DNA of 11,161 nucleotides from a bacterium (GTDB lineage: Bacteria; Patescibacteriota; Saccharimonadia; Saccharimonadales; Saccharimonadaceae): contig JAHKZT010000018.1 in assembly GCA_020626475.1 (NCBI GenBank), forward strand, positions 1 to 11,161, read 5' to 3'. The translations under genes were made by a program, and so were the position numbers. Under the pieces are notes generated by a model. That model saw nothing but the letters and a program-made list of their open reading frames with translations, made no database searches and was not told where the DNA came from. Shown here in pieces: positions 1 through 5,684 of this stretch. Positions within the stretch are counted from its first letter, which is position 1. Every line of letters starts with the position of its first letter.

Positions 1-21
1 AAAAATAGCGACAATACAGTT

Positions 22-50
22 GTTATAGCACACTTTTGCGAAAAATGCAA
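22..50 (-). promoter_or_regulatory. Leftward promoter for a gene outside the window
   Basis: Read on the minus strand, TTGCAT (50-45) is followed by a 17-nt spacer and TATAAC (27-22), with TG one base before the -10 (extended -10). Transcription would start near position 14 and run left out of the window. The core of the spacer and the TGTGC before the -10 match the promoter at 3642-3670 closely, which makes chance less likely. What it drives cannot be seen. Confidence 0.6.
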
Positions 51-236
51 GTGGTTATTTTTGCCGCTCGGCGTTCGCGAGAATATATAGCCTTCGTTTT
101 CGAATTGGGAATAAATTCAAGGTGAGGGATGCAGACTAGGGTGAAAAATATTTCCGAAATGGAAACAAAGTTACTAGCTTATTGAAGAAGTGTGCGCGGG
201 CTATTGGGCGCGCTATTATGTCATAAAAACGAAAAA

Positions 237-555
237 GTGCATAAAATAACGAGCTTATGCTTCAAGAATCTTGCGCCTTGTTTTATGCTACTAAGCACGG
301 GCGGTGATGCGCCCATGAGTGTTTCGCCGAGAAGGCCATTGGAACCCGGTCGCAGGGGGCTTCAATGAACGGTGATACTAGGTGGCTAGAAGCTCCCGGA
401 AAGATACGGAAGCATGACTCTAAGACTAACTGTCCTCTGGACGATTGTGGAGTTGAGAGTCCGGAGTCGGAAACTCAAAAAATCTACCCGTCGCTGTTAG
501 GCTAGGGTAGAGACACCAACGCAGGCTGGTCTCCTAGTTCTGGCCAGCTACTGCG
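237..555 (+). ncRNA. Unclassified structured RNA or long argS leader
   Basis: This gene-free stretch carries many complementary arms in series: 239-246 with 281-288 (8 bp, perfect); 299-303 with 310-314; 355-363 with 389-397 (9 bp with one G-U); 416-421 with 456-461, enclosing 428-431/451-454 and 432-435/439-442; 464-467 with 473-476; 484-489 with 505-510 (CTACCC/GGGTAG). At the 3' end are two competing hairpins, 510-514/529-533 and 520-529/544-555. The G-U in the 355-397 stem favours the plus strand. An upstream hairpin 151-155/161-165 and weak pairing of 132-140 with 533-542 could extend the RNA to about 132-542, a length like RNase P RNA or tmRNA, but I find neither family's conserved core. 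No clear promoter is visible for it. It could be an independent RNA or the 5' leader of argS. The class is unknown. Confidence 0.45.
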
Positions 556-580
556 TATATTATACCATAATATGATAAGA

Positions 581-586
581 TATAAA
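581..586 (+). promoter_or_regulatory. Probable -10 box of argS (leaderless)
   Basis: TATAAA lies 5 nt before the argS ATG, the same geometry as at dnaG and pilT. There is no Shine-Dalgarno sequence between the box and the start codon. No convincing -35 is present, and an alternative -10 (CATAAT, 566-571) would give a leader of about 14 nt. Transcription could also enter from the structured region upstream. Confidence 0.4.
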
Positions 587-591
587 CAGAT

Positions 592-2271
592 ATGGATAGT
601 TTGAAAGCAAAAATTTCTGAAGTTATTAAGAAGCTTTATGGTGTAGAAGTGCCAGTAGAGTTTGCGCCGGTGCCGGCGGAAATTGAGGGCGATTACTCGT
701 GCAACGTCGCGATGCGCCTTGCAAAGGCGGCGGGGAAGGCGCCACGCGATGTCGCGGCGGAGATTATTGCGGAGTTGCCGACGGATTTTGAGTATTCGGT
801 AGCGGGGCCTGGTTTTATTAATATCGCTGTGAGCGGCCGTGCATTGCAAGAGCAGCTGGCTGAGGCTTGGACGGATGATTACGGTTATAATCAGTCTGGT
901 GCCGGTAAGACGGCGGTTTCGGAGTTCCCGAGTACGAACATGGCGAAGCCTTATTCGGTCGGTCACTTGCGTCCTGGCACGCAGGGCTGGGCAGCGAAGC
1001 GCATTTTAGAGGCGAACGGCTGGAAGGTGATTACCGACAATCATCTTGGCGATGCGGGTACGCCATTTGGTATCTGGGCAACGGGTTTTAAGCGCTCGGG
1101 TTTGGATATCGACAAGGTGACGATTTACGATCTTGGCGAAATTTATATCAAGATGAAGGCCGATATGAAGGCTGAAGAAGCGGCGGGCGAGCATGCTTTG
1201 GCGGATTCGGCGCAAGATTGGTTGCTGAAGCTTGAGGCGGGCGATGCGGAAGCGGTTGAGCTTTCTGAGCGTTTTAATAAGATTTCGCTCGATCACATTC
1301 ATAGCGTGATGAAGCGCATGAATCTTTCGACGGATTATGAGCTTGGCGAGAGCTTCTTTGTGGAGCGTGGCAAGGCTTTGGTGCAGAAATATCTTGATGA
1401 GGGCGTCTTCGTAAAGAACGAGGATGGCTCGGTGATTTGTCCTTTGGATGAGTTTGGCATCGAGGTGCCGATGCTAGTACTGAAGAGCAACGGCGCGGCT
1501 CTGTATGCAACGACGGACCTTGGCTGTTTGGATTATCGTCTTCACGAGTGGAAGGCAGACCGCTTGATTTATGCGGTTGGTGCAGAGCAGAAATTCTATT
1601 TTGAGCAGCTCTTTGCGGTAGCGAAGAAGCTTGGCTGGAATGCTGAGATGCAGCATGTTTGGTTTGGTACGATTGATCAGGTGACCGAGGATGGTAAGCG
1701 CGAGAAAATGTCTTCGCGCAAGGGCGTGGTGCTACTCGAGGCGATGCTTGATGATGCAGAGAAGCGCGTGCGTGAGAATTTTGCCGGTTCTGAGCTCTCT
1801 AATGAAGATGTCCGCCGCGTAGCAACTGGCGCAATTAAGTATTCTGACTTTATCGCCGATCGCAAGACTGGCATTCTTTACGACCCGAATAAGATTTTTG
1901 CTTTGACGGGGCAATCTGGTCCATTCTGTCAGTATGCCTGTGTGCGCATGCGTAGAATTCTCGAGAAAAATGCAGACTTTGCGGGCGCGGATTTTGGTGA
2001 TTATGATTTTGCGGCAGAGAAGGCAGTTTTGCAGAAGTTGCTAGAATTTCCGGCTTTGGTGGCTGGCGTGGCAGAGAACTTGGAAGCGCATAAGATTGCG
2101 GGCTACTGCTTTGAGCTCGCGCAGGAAATGAACCGCTATTATGAGAACGCGCCGATTTCCTCGGCGGAGGATAATGTGAAGGCGGCTCGTCTCTGGGTGG
2201 TGGCACGCGCCGCAACGGTGCTTGAGCGTGGCCTTGATCTCTTAGGAATTGAGATTCCAGAGAAGATGTAA
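592..2271 (+). CDS. argS: Arginyl-tRNA synthetase
   Basis: Class I aminoacyl-tRNA synthetase that charges tRNA-Arg with arginine using ATP in the cytoplasm. The 559-aa protein shows an N-terminal Arg-tRNA-synthetase domain (about 1-85). The catalytic Rossmann fold starts with a HIGH-type motif, SVGH at 122-125 followed by LRP; the first His is replaced by Ser. The GDxG segment (HLGDAGTPFG, 151-160), the YATTDL segment (305-310) and the KMSKS-type loop KMSSRKG (372-378) follow. A C-terminal DALR-type helical anticodon-binding domain begins near 445. The family usually runs 550-600 aa, so it is full length. The start is the ATG directly after a -10 box, with no Shine-Dalgarno sequence, suggesting leaderless translation. 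It ends in TAA, and the next promoter begins 14 nt later, so it appears monocistronic. The family call is firm. Confidence 0.95.
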   Translation: MDSLKAKISEVIKKLYGVEVPVEFAPVPAEIEGDYSCNVAMRLAKAAGKAPRDVAAEIIAELPTDFEYSVAGPGFINIAVSGRALQEQLAEAWTDDYGYNQSGAGKTAVSEFPSTNMAKPYSVGHLRPGTQGWAAKRILEANGWKVITDNHLGDAGTPFGIWATGFKRSGLDIDKVTIYDLGEIYIKMKADMKAEEAAGEHALADSAQDWLLKLEAGDAEAVELSERFNKISLDHIHSVMKRMNLSTDYELGESFFVERGKALVQKYLDEGVFVKNEDGSVICPLDEFGIEVPMLVLKSNGAALYATTDLGCLDYRLHEWKADRLIYAVGAEQKFYFEQLFAVAKKLGWNAEMQHVWFGTIDQVTEDGKREKMSSRKGVVLLEAMLDDAEKRVRENFAGSELSNEDVRRVATGAIKYSDFIADRKTGILYDPNKIFALTGQSGPFCQYACVRMRRILEKNADFAGADFGDYDFAAEKAVLQKLLEFPALVAGVAENLEAHKIAGYCFELAQEMNRYYENAPISSAEDNVKAARLWVVARAATVLERGLDLLGIEIPEKM

Positions 2272-2284
2272 GCATAAGCAGGTA

Positions 2285-2313
2285 TTGACATTTTTGCGAA
2301 TCTGTGATATAAT
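2285..2313 (+). promoter_or_regulatory. Consensus sigma-70 promoter
   Basis: TTGACA (2285-2290), a 17-nt spacer and TATAAT (2308-2313) match the consensus perfectly, and TG one base before the -10 makes it also an extended -10 promoter. The spacer is nearly identical to that of the minus-strand promoter at 3642-3670. Transcription should start near 2320, giving a leader of about 195 nt before the 119-aa gene. Confidence 0.9.
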
Positions 2314-2386
2314 GGAATCGTGGTGTTAGAAATAATGCCACTGTTCATTTATTTGTTGAGACTAAGTTGATAATTGCGACATTTTG

Positions 2387-2500
2387 TTGCGTTTTCGGGT
2401 TAGTTTTCTGCAGGCAGGGGAGCGGAAAACTAGCCCGAAAGTTGCAAGCCAGCCACTTGCTCTACCGGGGTAGAATTTATTTTGCCCCGAGGTAGGGCAA
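2387..2500 (+). promoter_or_regulatory. Two-hairpin structured 5' leader
   Basis: The leader has a small hairpin (2377-2382/2386-2391 region) followed by two strong ones. Hairpin A pairs 2393-2408 with 2425-2440 over 16 bp with a single G-U, and extends outward through TTGC 2387-2390 with GCAA 2444-2447. Hairpin B pairs 2457-2466 with 2491-2500 and 2467-2470 with 2485-2488, 14 bp with a 2-nt bulge at 2489-2490. The Shine-Dalgarno region (2501-2511) begins directly after hairpin B. An alternative stem, GCAAG 2444-2448 with CTTGC 2456-2460, uses bases from both hairpins and would compete with them. There is no T-run after either hairpin, so any control would act on translation or stability rather than by termination. 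It could instead be a processed small RNA. No known riboswitch class is recognised. Confidence 0.65.
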
Positions 2501-2515
2501 GGAAAGAGGTGTTCC

Positions 2516-2875
2516 ATGATGATGGATAAGAATGTTGCAAGAAGAATGTCGGAAGCGAACGCTCTTGGCATGAGCGTAGATCAGTTCTCCGTTGGAGATC
2601 TCGAAGAGCTTGAAGCTATTCATGAGGTTTACAATGATGAAGAACAGAGGCTTATAGACGCAATGGCGGATTCGCTGATTGCGCTCTATGAACTTGGAGA
2701 CTGTTCGCCAGCTAGGAGCACGGATGCGCGTGAGTTTGGCAACATGATTGACGAGCTCTGCGAAGCAAAGACTTCCGAAGAGTATGACATAACGCTTGGC
2801 TGCTATGGCGACCTTGGTCGCAATAAGGCTGTTCAGGCTTATGTGGCTTTCAAGAAGTCAAAGCTTTCTGCTTAA
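2516..2875 (+). CDS. Hypothetical acidic 119-aa protein
   Basis: I do not recognise this protein. It is small, rich in Asp and Glu, likely mostly helical, with no signal peptide and no membrane segment. Acidic helices span about 26-60, and a lysine-containing C-terminal tail (about 103-117) follows. Three Cys (63, 82, 96) form no CxxC motif. The gene opens with three consecutive ATG codons; GAGGTG (2506-2511) is only 4 nt before the first, so the second (2519) or third (2522) may be used. It is a single-gene unit with a perfect consensus promoter, a structured leader and its own terminator, which suggests high or tightly controlled expression. It faces a convergent unknown gene that uses a near-identical promoter, so the two may be co-regulated; that is inference. 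Confidence 0.8.
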   Translation: MMMDKNVARRMSEANALGMSVDQFSVGDLEELEAIHEVYNDEEQRLIDAMADSLIALYELGDCSPARSTDAREFGNMIDELCEAKTSEEYDITLGCYGDLGRNKAVQAYVAFKKSKLSA

Positions 2876-2902
2876 TTCAACATTCTCTCGGCAATAAAAA
2901 TT

Positions 2903-2931
2903 GTCCCCGACATCTAGTCGGGGACTTTTTT
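2903..2931. terminator. Bidirectional intrinsic terminator
   Basis: GTCCCCGAC (2903-2911) pairs perfectly with GTCGGGGAC (2917-2925) around a 5-nt loop and is followed by six T on the plus strand. On the minus strand the stem is followed by AATTTTTATT, so it probably also ends the convergent gene, whose stop codon lies at its edge (2930-2932). Confidence 0.92.
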
Positions 2932-3565
2932 AGTTATTGCCATTGTCGTCGTCGCTGTTCGTCAGGCGCACCACTTTCGTGGGCTCGTTGTTCCGACGAA
3001 TAACTTCAGCTTTCATGGAGTCGAAGATGATCTCGTCTGCGACTTCAGAGCGTCCAAGCTCAGAGTCGTAAGGAAGATAGTTGTATGTAACTTCCCAGAG
3101 AGTCTCGTCGACTTTTGCGTTGATTACGCCCAGTGCGTACAGCACGAAAGCGGCAAGCTTCAGACCCTTTTTGGGGGTCGCTGCATGGTCATACCAACCA
3201 CAACCGATATACCCATCTTTGCAGGAGACGAACACCATTGCGTATTCGTCTTCTTTTGATTGATATATCATAGTCGGAGAAGATATATATGCGGAAGCTT
3301 TGTCCTTGGTGCTGTCGAGCTTCGATGCGAGTTTGATTTGTTTTTGTCTAAGCTCATGTGCGTTCTCAACAGCTCCGGTGGGCACGTAACCTCTCGCAAG
3401 CTCTGTTGAGCTTAGCTTCGTATAGTGTTTTACGATATAGAGGTCGGTGCCTACGCCTCTGGCGTGTTCAAAATACTTGCCAATCGTTATAGGCAGCACT
3501 TTGTTATATCCGTCAACTTTCTTGAAAGAGAAGCCGGACGGAATTAGCTTATAAATCTCTGCCAT
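2930..3565 (-). CDS. Hypothetical 211-aa protein
   Basis: I do not recognise this family. Start at MAEIYK (ATG 3565-3563) because GGGAGGTG lies 7 nt upstream; the upstream in-frame ATG at 3586 precedes that site and is unlikely. The product appears soluble: no signal peptide and no clear membrane segment, though 140-154 (LKLAAFVLYALGVIN in the longer frame) is hydrophobic. The middle has a segment with two Cys and aromatic residues (VSCKDGYIGCGWYDHA), and the C-terminus is an acidic, Asn-rich tail (SDDDNGNN). It has its own near-perfect promoter and a leader of about 70 nt, and shares a terminator with the convergent 119-aa gene. Function is unknown; a role paired with its neighbours is speculation. 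Confidence 0.85.
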   Translation of the reverse strand: MAEIYKLIPSGFSFKKVDGYNKVLPITIGKYFEHARGVGTDLYIVKHYTKLSSTELARGYVPTGAVENAHELRQKQIKLASKLDSTKDKASAYISSPTMIYQSKEDEYAMVFVSCKDGYIGCGWYDHAATPKKGLKLAAFVLYALGVINAKVDETLWEVTYNYLPYDSELGRSEVADEIIFDSMKAEVIRRNNEPTKVVRLTNSDDDNGNN

Positions 3566-3641
3566 ATAAATACACCTCCCTTTCATGTGTCAATGGCCAT
3601 TAAGGTCCAAAAACTGGCCCGTGAGGACAGTTATCTTGGTC

Positions 3642-3670
3642 ATTATAGCACAGATTGCGAAAAATGTCAA
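3642..3670 (-). promoter_or_regulatory. Consensus promoter of the 211-aa gene
   Basis: On the minus strand TTGACA (3670-3665), a 17-nt spacer and TATAAT (3647-3642) match the consensus exactly, with TG one base before the -10. The spacer differs from that of the 2285-2313 promoter at only four positions. The rightward mscL promoter overlaps it. Confidence 0.9.
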
Positions 3671-3683
3671 GTTTTGTTATAGT
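3655..3683 (+). promoter_or_regulatory. Promoter of the mscL-orn-yjbR operon
   Basis: TTGCGA (3655-3660), a 17-nt spacer and TATAGT (3678-3683). Its -35 lies within the spacer of the divergent promoter, so RNA polymerase cannot occupy both at once. The predicted start near 3690 leaves a leader of about 20 nt with AGGGA (3701-3705) before the mscL ATG. Confidence 0.7.
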
Positions 3684-3710
3684 GAAATTAAGATTAAACA
3701 AGGGAAGAAT

Positions 3711-4112
3711 ATGGCCGAAAAAGCAAAGAAGGCAGATGCGAAAGCGAAGGCTGCCGACACGAAAGCAAAGGCAAAAGAATTCAATAAAGCTGCGCTTGGT
3801 AAAATTAAGAACCATGGTGGCGGTTTTATGCAGTTTATTCGTGAGCAGAACATCGTTGGTCTCGCAGTAGGTTTGGTATTGGGTACCCACGCTGGTGCGT
3901 TGGTTAACTCTCTCGTTAATAACGTCTTTATGCCGCCAATTGGTCTTCTCCTTGGTTCTACTGAAGGTTTGAAGGGCTGGACGATTGCGCTTGGTGATAC
4001 TGGCGCTGTCTTGTCGCTCGGTGCATTCCTTAACGATTTAATTAACTTCGTTATCTTGGCATTCGTCATCTACATCGTTATTAAAGCTTTGAAACTAGAC
4101 GTCAAAAAGTAA
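3711..4112 (+). CDS. mscL: Large-conductance mechanosensitive channel MscL
   Basis: Inner-membrane pentameric channel of the MscL family, which opens under membrane tension to release solutes on osmotic downshock. The start at 3711 is chosen because AGGGAAG sits just upstream and the promoter at 3655-3683 excludes longer starts. In the 133-aa product, a Lys/Ala-rich N-terminal extension (about 1-38) precedes the family core: FIREQNIVGLAVG (42-54), TM1 to about 68, the conserved MPPIG segment (74-78), a short periplasmic loop (about 83-100), and TM2 (about 105-126). The cytoplasmic tail after TM2 is only a few residues (KLDVKK), so the usual C-terminal helix bundle is lacking. The stop overlaps the orn start (TAATG), implying coupled translation. 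The family call is strong. Confidence 0.92.
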   Translation: MAEKAKKADAKAKAADTKAKAKEFNKAALGKIKNHGGGFMQFIREQNIVGLAVGLVLGTHAGALVNSLVNNVFMPPIGLLLGSTEGLKGWTIALGDTGAVLSLGAFLNDLINFVILAFVIYIVIKALKLDVKK

Positions 4113-4651
4113 TGTCAAAGAAGGCCGAAAAATCGATGCTGCTCTGGGTTGACCTCGAAATGACGGGGTTGTCGCCAGTGCATGATAGAATTCTTGAGGT
4201 TGCAGCGATTATTACGGGTTGGGATCTCGAGGAAAAAGCGACCTATACGGGCGTCGTGAAAGTCTCGGATGAGATTATCGCGAAGCGTATGGTTGGCGAA
4301 TTCTGGGAGAAAAATAAAGCTTCTTATGATGGCCTCGTGGCGCAGAATGCCTCCGGCAAACCGGCTGCGACAATCGAGAAGGAGCTCTTGGATTTTGTGG
4401 CTGAGAACTGTGGTGATGCGGTGGTTTATCTCGCGGGCAACTCGATTCATCAGGATCAGAAGTTTATTGAACGCGAGTGGCCAACACTAAATGCACGTTT
4501 GCATTATCGTCAGTTGGATGTGTCGGCTTGGAAGGTTTACTTCGAGAATGCCTTGGGGCAGAAGTTTATGAAGCCAGAGAATCATCGCGCGCTTGATGAT
4601 ATTCGTGGCAGTATTGAGGAGCTAAAATGGTATCTGAAGAAGCTGTCTTAG
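4112..4651 (+). CDS. orn: Oligoribonuclease (DEDDh 3'-5' exoribonuclease)
   Basis: Degrades 2-5 nt RNA fragments to mononucleotides in the last step of RNA turnover; in bacteria using cyclic di-GMP, Orn also clears pGpG. The 179-aa length is normal for the family. The DEDDh residues are visible: D14 and E16 in WVDLEMTGL, D115 in HQDQKF, and H158 with D163 in NHRALDDIRGSI. The ATG shares its A with the mscL stop codon (TAATG). The downstream gene starts inside the last 25 bases of orn. A homodimeric metal-dependent cytoplasmic enzyme is expected from the family. Confidence 0.95.
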   Translation: MSKKAEKSMLLWVDLEMTGLSPVHDRILEVAAIITGWDLEEKATYTGVVKVSDEIIAKRMVGEFWEKNKASYDGLVAQNASGKPAATIEKELLDFVAENCGDAVVYLAGNSIHQDQKFIEREWPTLNARLHYRQLDVSAWKVYFENALGQKFMKPENHRALDDIRGSIEELKWYLKKLS

Positions 4652-4938
4652 AGTATTTGAAACGTTTTGATGATGTTGCTAGCCGTGTCGAAAAAGGCTG
4701 GCAGATCTTTGAGCGTGGCGAAAAGATTTTCTTGTGCGTGGAGCAGGGCAAGACGCCGCTTCGCCTAGAACTGCGTTGCGATAGGAAGCTTGGCAAGACT
4801 TTGCAGGAACGCTATGAGAGTGTAATGGAGAGTCGCGCTTTGGGGCGTAATGGTATTGAGATTATTTGCTCGGGGCAATTGAGCGAAGAGGACATTATCG
4901 ATTTAATCCGACACGCCTACGAAGTTTCGGCAGAATAA
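4627..4938 (+). CDS. YjbR/MmcQ-like (DUF419) protein
   Basis: A 103-aa protein resembling the MmcQ/YjbR family, small double-wing-fold proteins of unclear function, sometimes suggested to bind DNA. The supporting segments are PLRLELRCDRKLGKTLQERY (43-62), equivalent to the family's LxLKCDPELAxELRERYPGV, and a C-terminal SEEDIIDLIRHAYEV (86-100), equivalent to the family's final helix. The usual central YHMNKRHW segment is not conserved (here ESRALGRNG), so it is a divergent member. Start choice: GAGGAG (4616-4621) lies 5 nt before ATG 4627, within the end of orn, giving a 25-nt overlap and likely translational coupling. It is the last gene of the operon, with a terminator directly after the stop. 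Confidence 0.75.
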   Translation: MVSEEAVLEYLKRFDDVASRVEKGWQIFERGEKIFLCVEQGKTPLRLELRCDRKLGKTLQERYESVMESRALGRNGIEIICSGQLSEEDIIDLIRHAYEVSAE

Positions 4939-4971
4939 AAAAATATCTCCTCAATCGAGGAGATATTTTTT
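4937..4971. terminator. Bidirectional intrinsic terminator
   Basis: ATATCTCCTC (4943-4952) pairs with GAGGAGATAT (4957-4966) around a 4-nt loop, with an A-run on the left and a T-run on the right, so it can act in both directions. It ends the mscL operon and the convergent membrane-protein gene, whose stop codon (4970-4972) overlaps the T-run. Confidence 0.92.
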
Positions 4972-5587
4972 AGTGGCTTTCTGACCAAGTATTGAAGTTT
5001 TCTTCTAGGACAGTAAGGTCGGCGATAGATTTATTGATGAGGTTTGCGTAAGCTTGGCTATTGGCCTTTTTGAGAGATTCTTGCTCATATTGAATGAGAG
5101 TTGAAATCTGGTAGAGCGTCTCTGAGGCGAAAGTGCGGTCGAGTGTGCCGGCGAGGACGGCGTTTTCTAGAGCGGATGTGTAGCTTGAGAAGCTAGCGCT
5201 TTCAGCAGTAGAGACCTCTTTGCTGATGGCACCGGTATTAACGCCAGTAGTACTGATAACACCCGATAGATCGTTGCTGAAGGTAAGAAGAGTCTGGTAT
5301 AGGGTACTCGCATAAGAGCGTAAATCAGAATTGCGAAGAAGCTGGGAATATTTCTTGAGTGGCGCATTCGTCTTGTTGTCGGCTAGATTGGCGACGCGAA
5401 GATAGACGCGCTCGTGAGTTTGCGTAACCTTTGCATTACTACTGCTAACGACGCTACCAACGATAATCATAGTGATGAGCATCACGACGCCGGCGGCAAT
5501 TAGCTTGATGAGCATTGGGGTAAAAATAGGACCCGATTTGACTTTGCCTTTGACGGCGATTTGATCAAGATAAGCTTTATTATCCAT
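4970..5587 (-). CDS. Hypothetical single-pass membrane protein
   Basis: No family recognised. The 205-aa product has a short basic cytoplasmic N-terminus (Lys 13, 15, 17), one strongly hydrophobic helix (about 23-47), and a Ser/Thr/Ala-rich, mostly helical domain (about 50-205) expected outside the membrane by the positive-inside rule. There is no cleavage site or lipobox, so it is probably membrane anchored. Promoter: TATAAT (minus strand, 5604-5599) with a TGT just before it forms an extended -10, leaving only 11 nt to the ATG, so the message has an almost absent leader and no Shine-Dalgarno sequence. It is divergent from dnaG and convergent with the mscL operon. The function is unknown. 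Confidence 0.85.
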   Translation of the reverse strand: MDNKAYLDQIAVKGKVKSGPIFTPMLIKLIAAGVVMLITMIIVGSVVSSSNAKVTQTHERVYLRVANLADNKTNAPLKKYSQLLRNSDLRSYASTLYQTLLTFSNDLSGVISTTGVNTGAISKEVSTAESASFSSYTSALENAVLAGTLDRTFASETLYQISTLIQYEQESLKKANSQAYANLINKSIADLTVLEENFNTWSESH

Positions 5588-5598
5588 AGTTAATGTTT

Positions 5599-5607
5599 AT
5601 TATAACA
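5599..5607 (-). promoter_or_regulatory. Extended -10 promoter of the membrane-protein gene
   Basis: On the minus strand TGTTATAAT is an exact extended -10 element. No good -35 is seen 17 nt upstream (ATTATT), as expected for this class. Transcription would start about 5 nt before the ATG. Confidence 0.7.
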
Positions 5608-5672
5608 TAAGCGGAAAGAAAAATAATCAATAAGACTAAGGGGTGTCGTTATTATTTTGGTTTTATATGGGG

Positions 5673-5678
5673 TATAAT
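5673..5678 (+). promoter_or_regulatory. -10 box of dnaG; leaderless start
   Basis: A consensus TATAAT is followed by 6 nt and then ATG 5685, which places the expected transcription start at or next to the start codon. The -35 region is weak. This spacing decides the start codon of dnaG, because an in-frame upstream ATG at 5667 would precede the transcription start. Confidence 0.7.
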
Positions 5679-5684
5679 AGAGAT

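Noticed and set aside
364..400. T-box leader for argS
   Set aside because: TAGGTGGCTAGAAGC only partly resembles the T-box sequence AGGGTGGNACCGCG, and there is no terminator with a T-run before argS.
132..555. RNase P RNA or tmRNA
   Set aside because: Fragments such as GGAACCCGG (341-349), AACTGTCC (428-435) and GAGAGTCCGG (455-464) recall pieces of RNase P RNA, but they are in the wrong order and the P4-forming boxes are missing. No tRNA-like ends or CCA for tmRNA.
502..966. 154-aa minus-strand reading frame
   Set aside because: Arg-rich translation antisense to the structured RNA and argS, without ribosome site; a shadow of argS codon use.
3566..3586. Longer start (MKGRCIY) for the 211-aa gene
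   Set aside because: The seven extra codons encode the Shine-Dalgarno sequence GGGAGGTG itself; the ATG at 3565 is correctly spaced from it.
3585..3710. N-terminal extension of mscL from an ATG at 3585
   Set aside because: It would pass through both promoters (3642-3683) and has no family similarity; the ATG at 3711 has a Shine-Dalgarno sequence and the typical position.
5643..5684. Longer dnaG start
   Set aside because: Upstream in-frame codons overlap the -10 box; homology to DnaG begins at the 5685 start.
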